Origin: DATLHO01 sp035539855
Lineage (GTDB): Bacteria > Bacteroidota > Ignavibacteria > OLB7
Assembly (NCBI GenBank): GCA_035539855.1
Contig: DATLHO010000225.1
Span: forward strand, 1-5,330
Direction of reading: 5' to 3'
DNA length: 5,330 nt
Made by a program: the position numbers and the translations under genes. The notes under the pieces are model-generated. The model had not been told where the DNA came from. It saw only the letters and a list, made by a program, of their open reading frames with translations, and did no database searches. This document shows, in pieces, positions 5,172 to 5,330 of this stretch; positions within the stretch are counted from its first letter, which is position 1, and each line of letters begins with the position of its first letter.

Positions 5172-5201
5172 CGAGATTCCTTCAGCGCGCCCCGCGCCGA
5201 C

Positions 5202-5273
5202 GCACCCATCGTCTAGGGGTTAGGACACCGCCCTTTCACGGCGGTAACACGGGTTCGAATCCCGTTGGGTGTA
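5202..5273 (+). tRNA. tRNA-Glu (anticodon UUC)
   Basis: A full cloverleaf can be drawn. Acceptor 5' GCACCCA (5202-5208) pairs with TGGGTGT (5266-5272), the first pair being a G-U wobble. The D arm has GTC/GAC. The anticodon stem CCGCC/GGCGG (5228-5232, 5240-5244) closes loop CTTTCAC, with anticodon TTC at 5235-5237. The variable loop is TAAC. The T arm ACGGG/CCCGT (5249-5253, 5261-5265) closes loop TTCGAAT. The discriminator is A5273 and it is followed by CAA, so CCA is not encoded and must be added after transcription. The anticodon reads GAA and GAG. The core from CTAG to GGCGGTAAC matches typical bacterial tRNA-Glu. Confidence 0.97.
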
Positions 5274-5282
5274 CAACGAGAC

Positions 5283-5320
5283 AAGGCCCCATCTGCTCGA
5301 GAGAGCAGGTGGGGCTTTAT
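5283..5320 (+). terminator. Intrinsic terminator after tRNA-Glu
   Basis: GCCCCATCTGCTC (5286-5298) pairs with GAGCAGGTGGGGC (5303-5315) around a GAGA loop, 13 pairs with one T-G wobble, and can extend outward through AAG/TTT. It is followed by TTTAT. It starts 10 bases after the tRNA end, so it very probably ends the tRNA transcript. The U run is short, but the stem is very stable. No second tRNA fits between them, so the tRNA is a single-gene transcript. Confidence 0.85.
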
Positions 5321-5330
5321 CGTGTGGGGC

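Larger units (their letters stand above)
4919..5201. other. Intergenic region between the ftsB operon and tRNA-Glu
   Basis: These 283 bases lie between divergently oriented transcription units, so they must hold the minus-strand promoter of the DUF3892-like/ftsB/glk unit and the tRNA promoter. I see the tRNA promoter candidate (5143-5171) and the Shine-Dalgarno at 4925-4931, but no convincing -35/-10 pair on the minus strand. A purine-rich run (about 5043-5060, ggagggaagggggagagg) is the only compositional oddity. Short open frames on either strand here (for example minus 5106-4894) lack protein-like composition and good start sites. Confidence 0.5.

Overview
The window reads as chromosomal DNA of a high-GC, free-living bacterium. 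It holds seven complete or near-complete protein genes, one tRNA gene and the edge of an insertion sequence. A septum-initiator (FtsB/DivIC) gene, an archaeal-type cupin phosphoglucose isomerase, DUF3592/DUF3221 proteins and 4-base ATGA gene junctions would suit Gemmatimonadota or a similar soil phylum. That placement is an impression from gene content, not a demonstrated assignment.

Layout, left to right. Positions 1-258 (minus) are the N-terminal 86 codons of an ISL3-family transposase cut by the window edge, and the element's end probably lies near 300. Between the IS and the next gene are a possible terminator remnant and a 7-bp tandem repeat (336-377) that also supplies the stop codon of that gene. 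Positions 360-2441 (minus) hold a tightly packed three-gene unit, transcribed right to left: an exported DUF3221-like protein, a BadF-type N-acetylglucosamine/glucosamine kinase-like protein, and a cupin-type glucose-6-phosphate isomerase. Positions 2546-3247 (plus) hold a two-helix DUF3592 membrane protein, divergent from the first unit and convergent with the second. Positions 3262-4918 (minus) hold a second three-gene unit, transcribed right to left: a small acidic DUF3892-like protein, an FtsB/DivIC-like divisome protein and a ROK glucokinase, joined by two ATGA stop/start overlaps. The right end carries tRNA-Glu(UUC) at 5202-5273 on the plus strand, with a plausible promoter before it and a strong hairpin terminator after it.

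How it fits together: two unrelated sugar kinases (BadF type and ROK type) and a phosphoglucose isomerase lie within 4 kb, so the region can be read as a sugar-phosphate entry point into glycolysis. The ROK kinase would make glucose-6-phosphate and the cupin enzyme would convert it to fructose-6-phosphate. The BadF kinase probably feeds in an amino sugar or glucose. No complete novel defence or mobile system is visible. The most interesting items are the kinase/cupin-PGI pairing, the divisome-gene/glucokinase overlap, and the heptamer repeat that doubles as coding sequence and stop codon.
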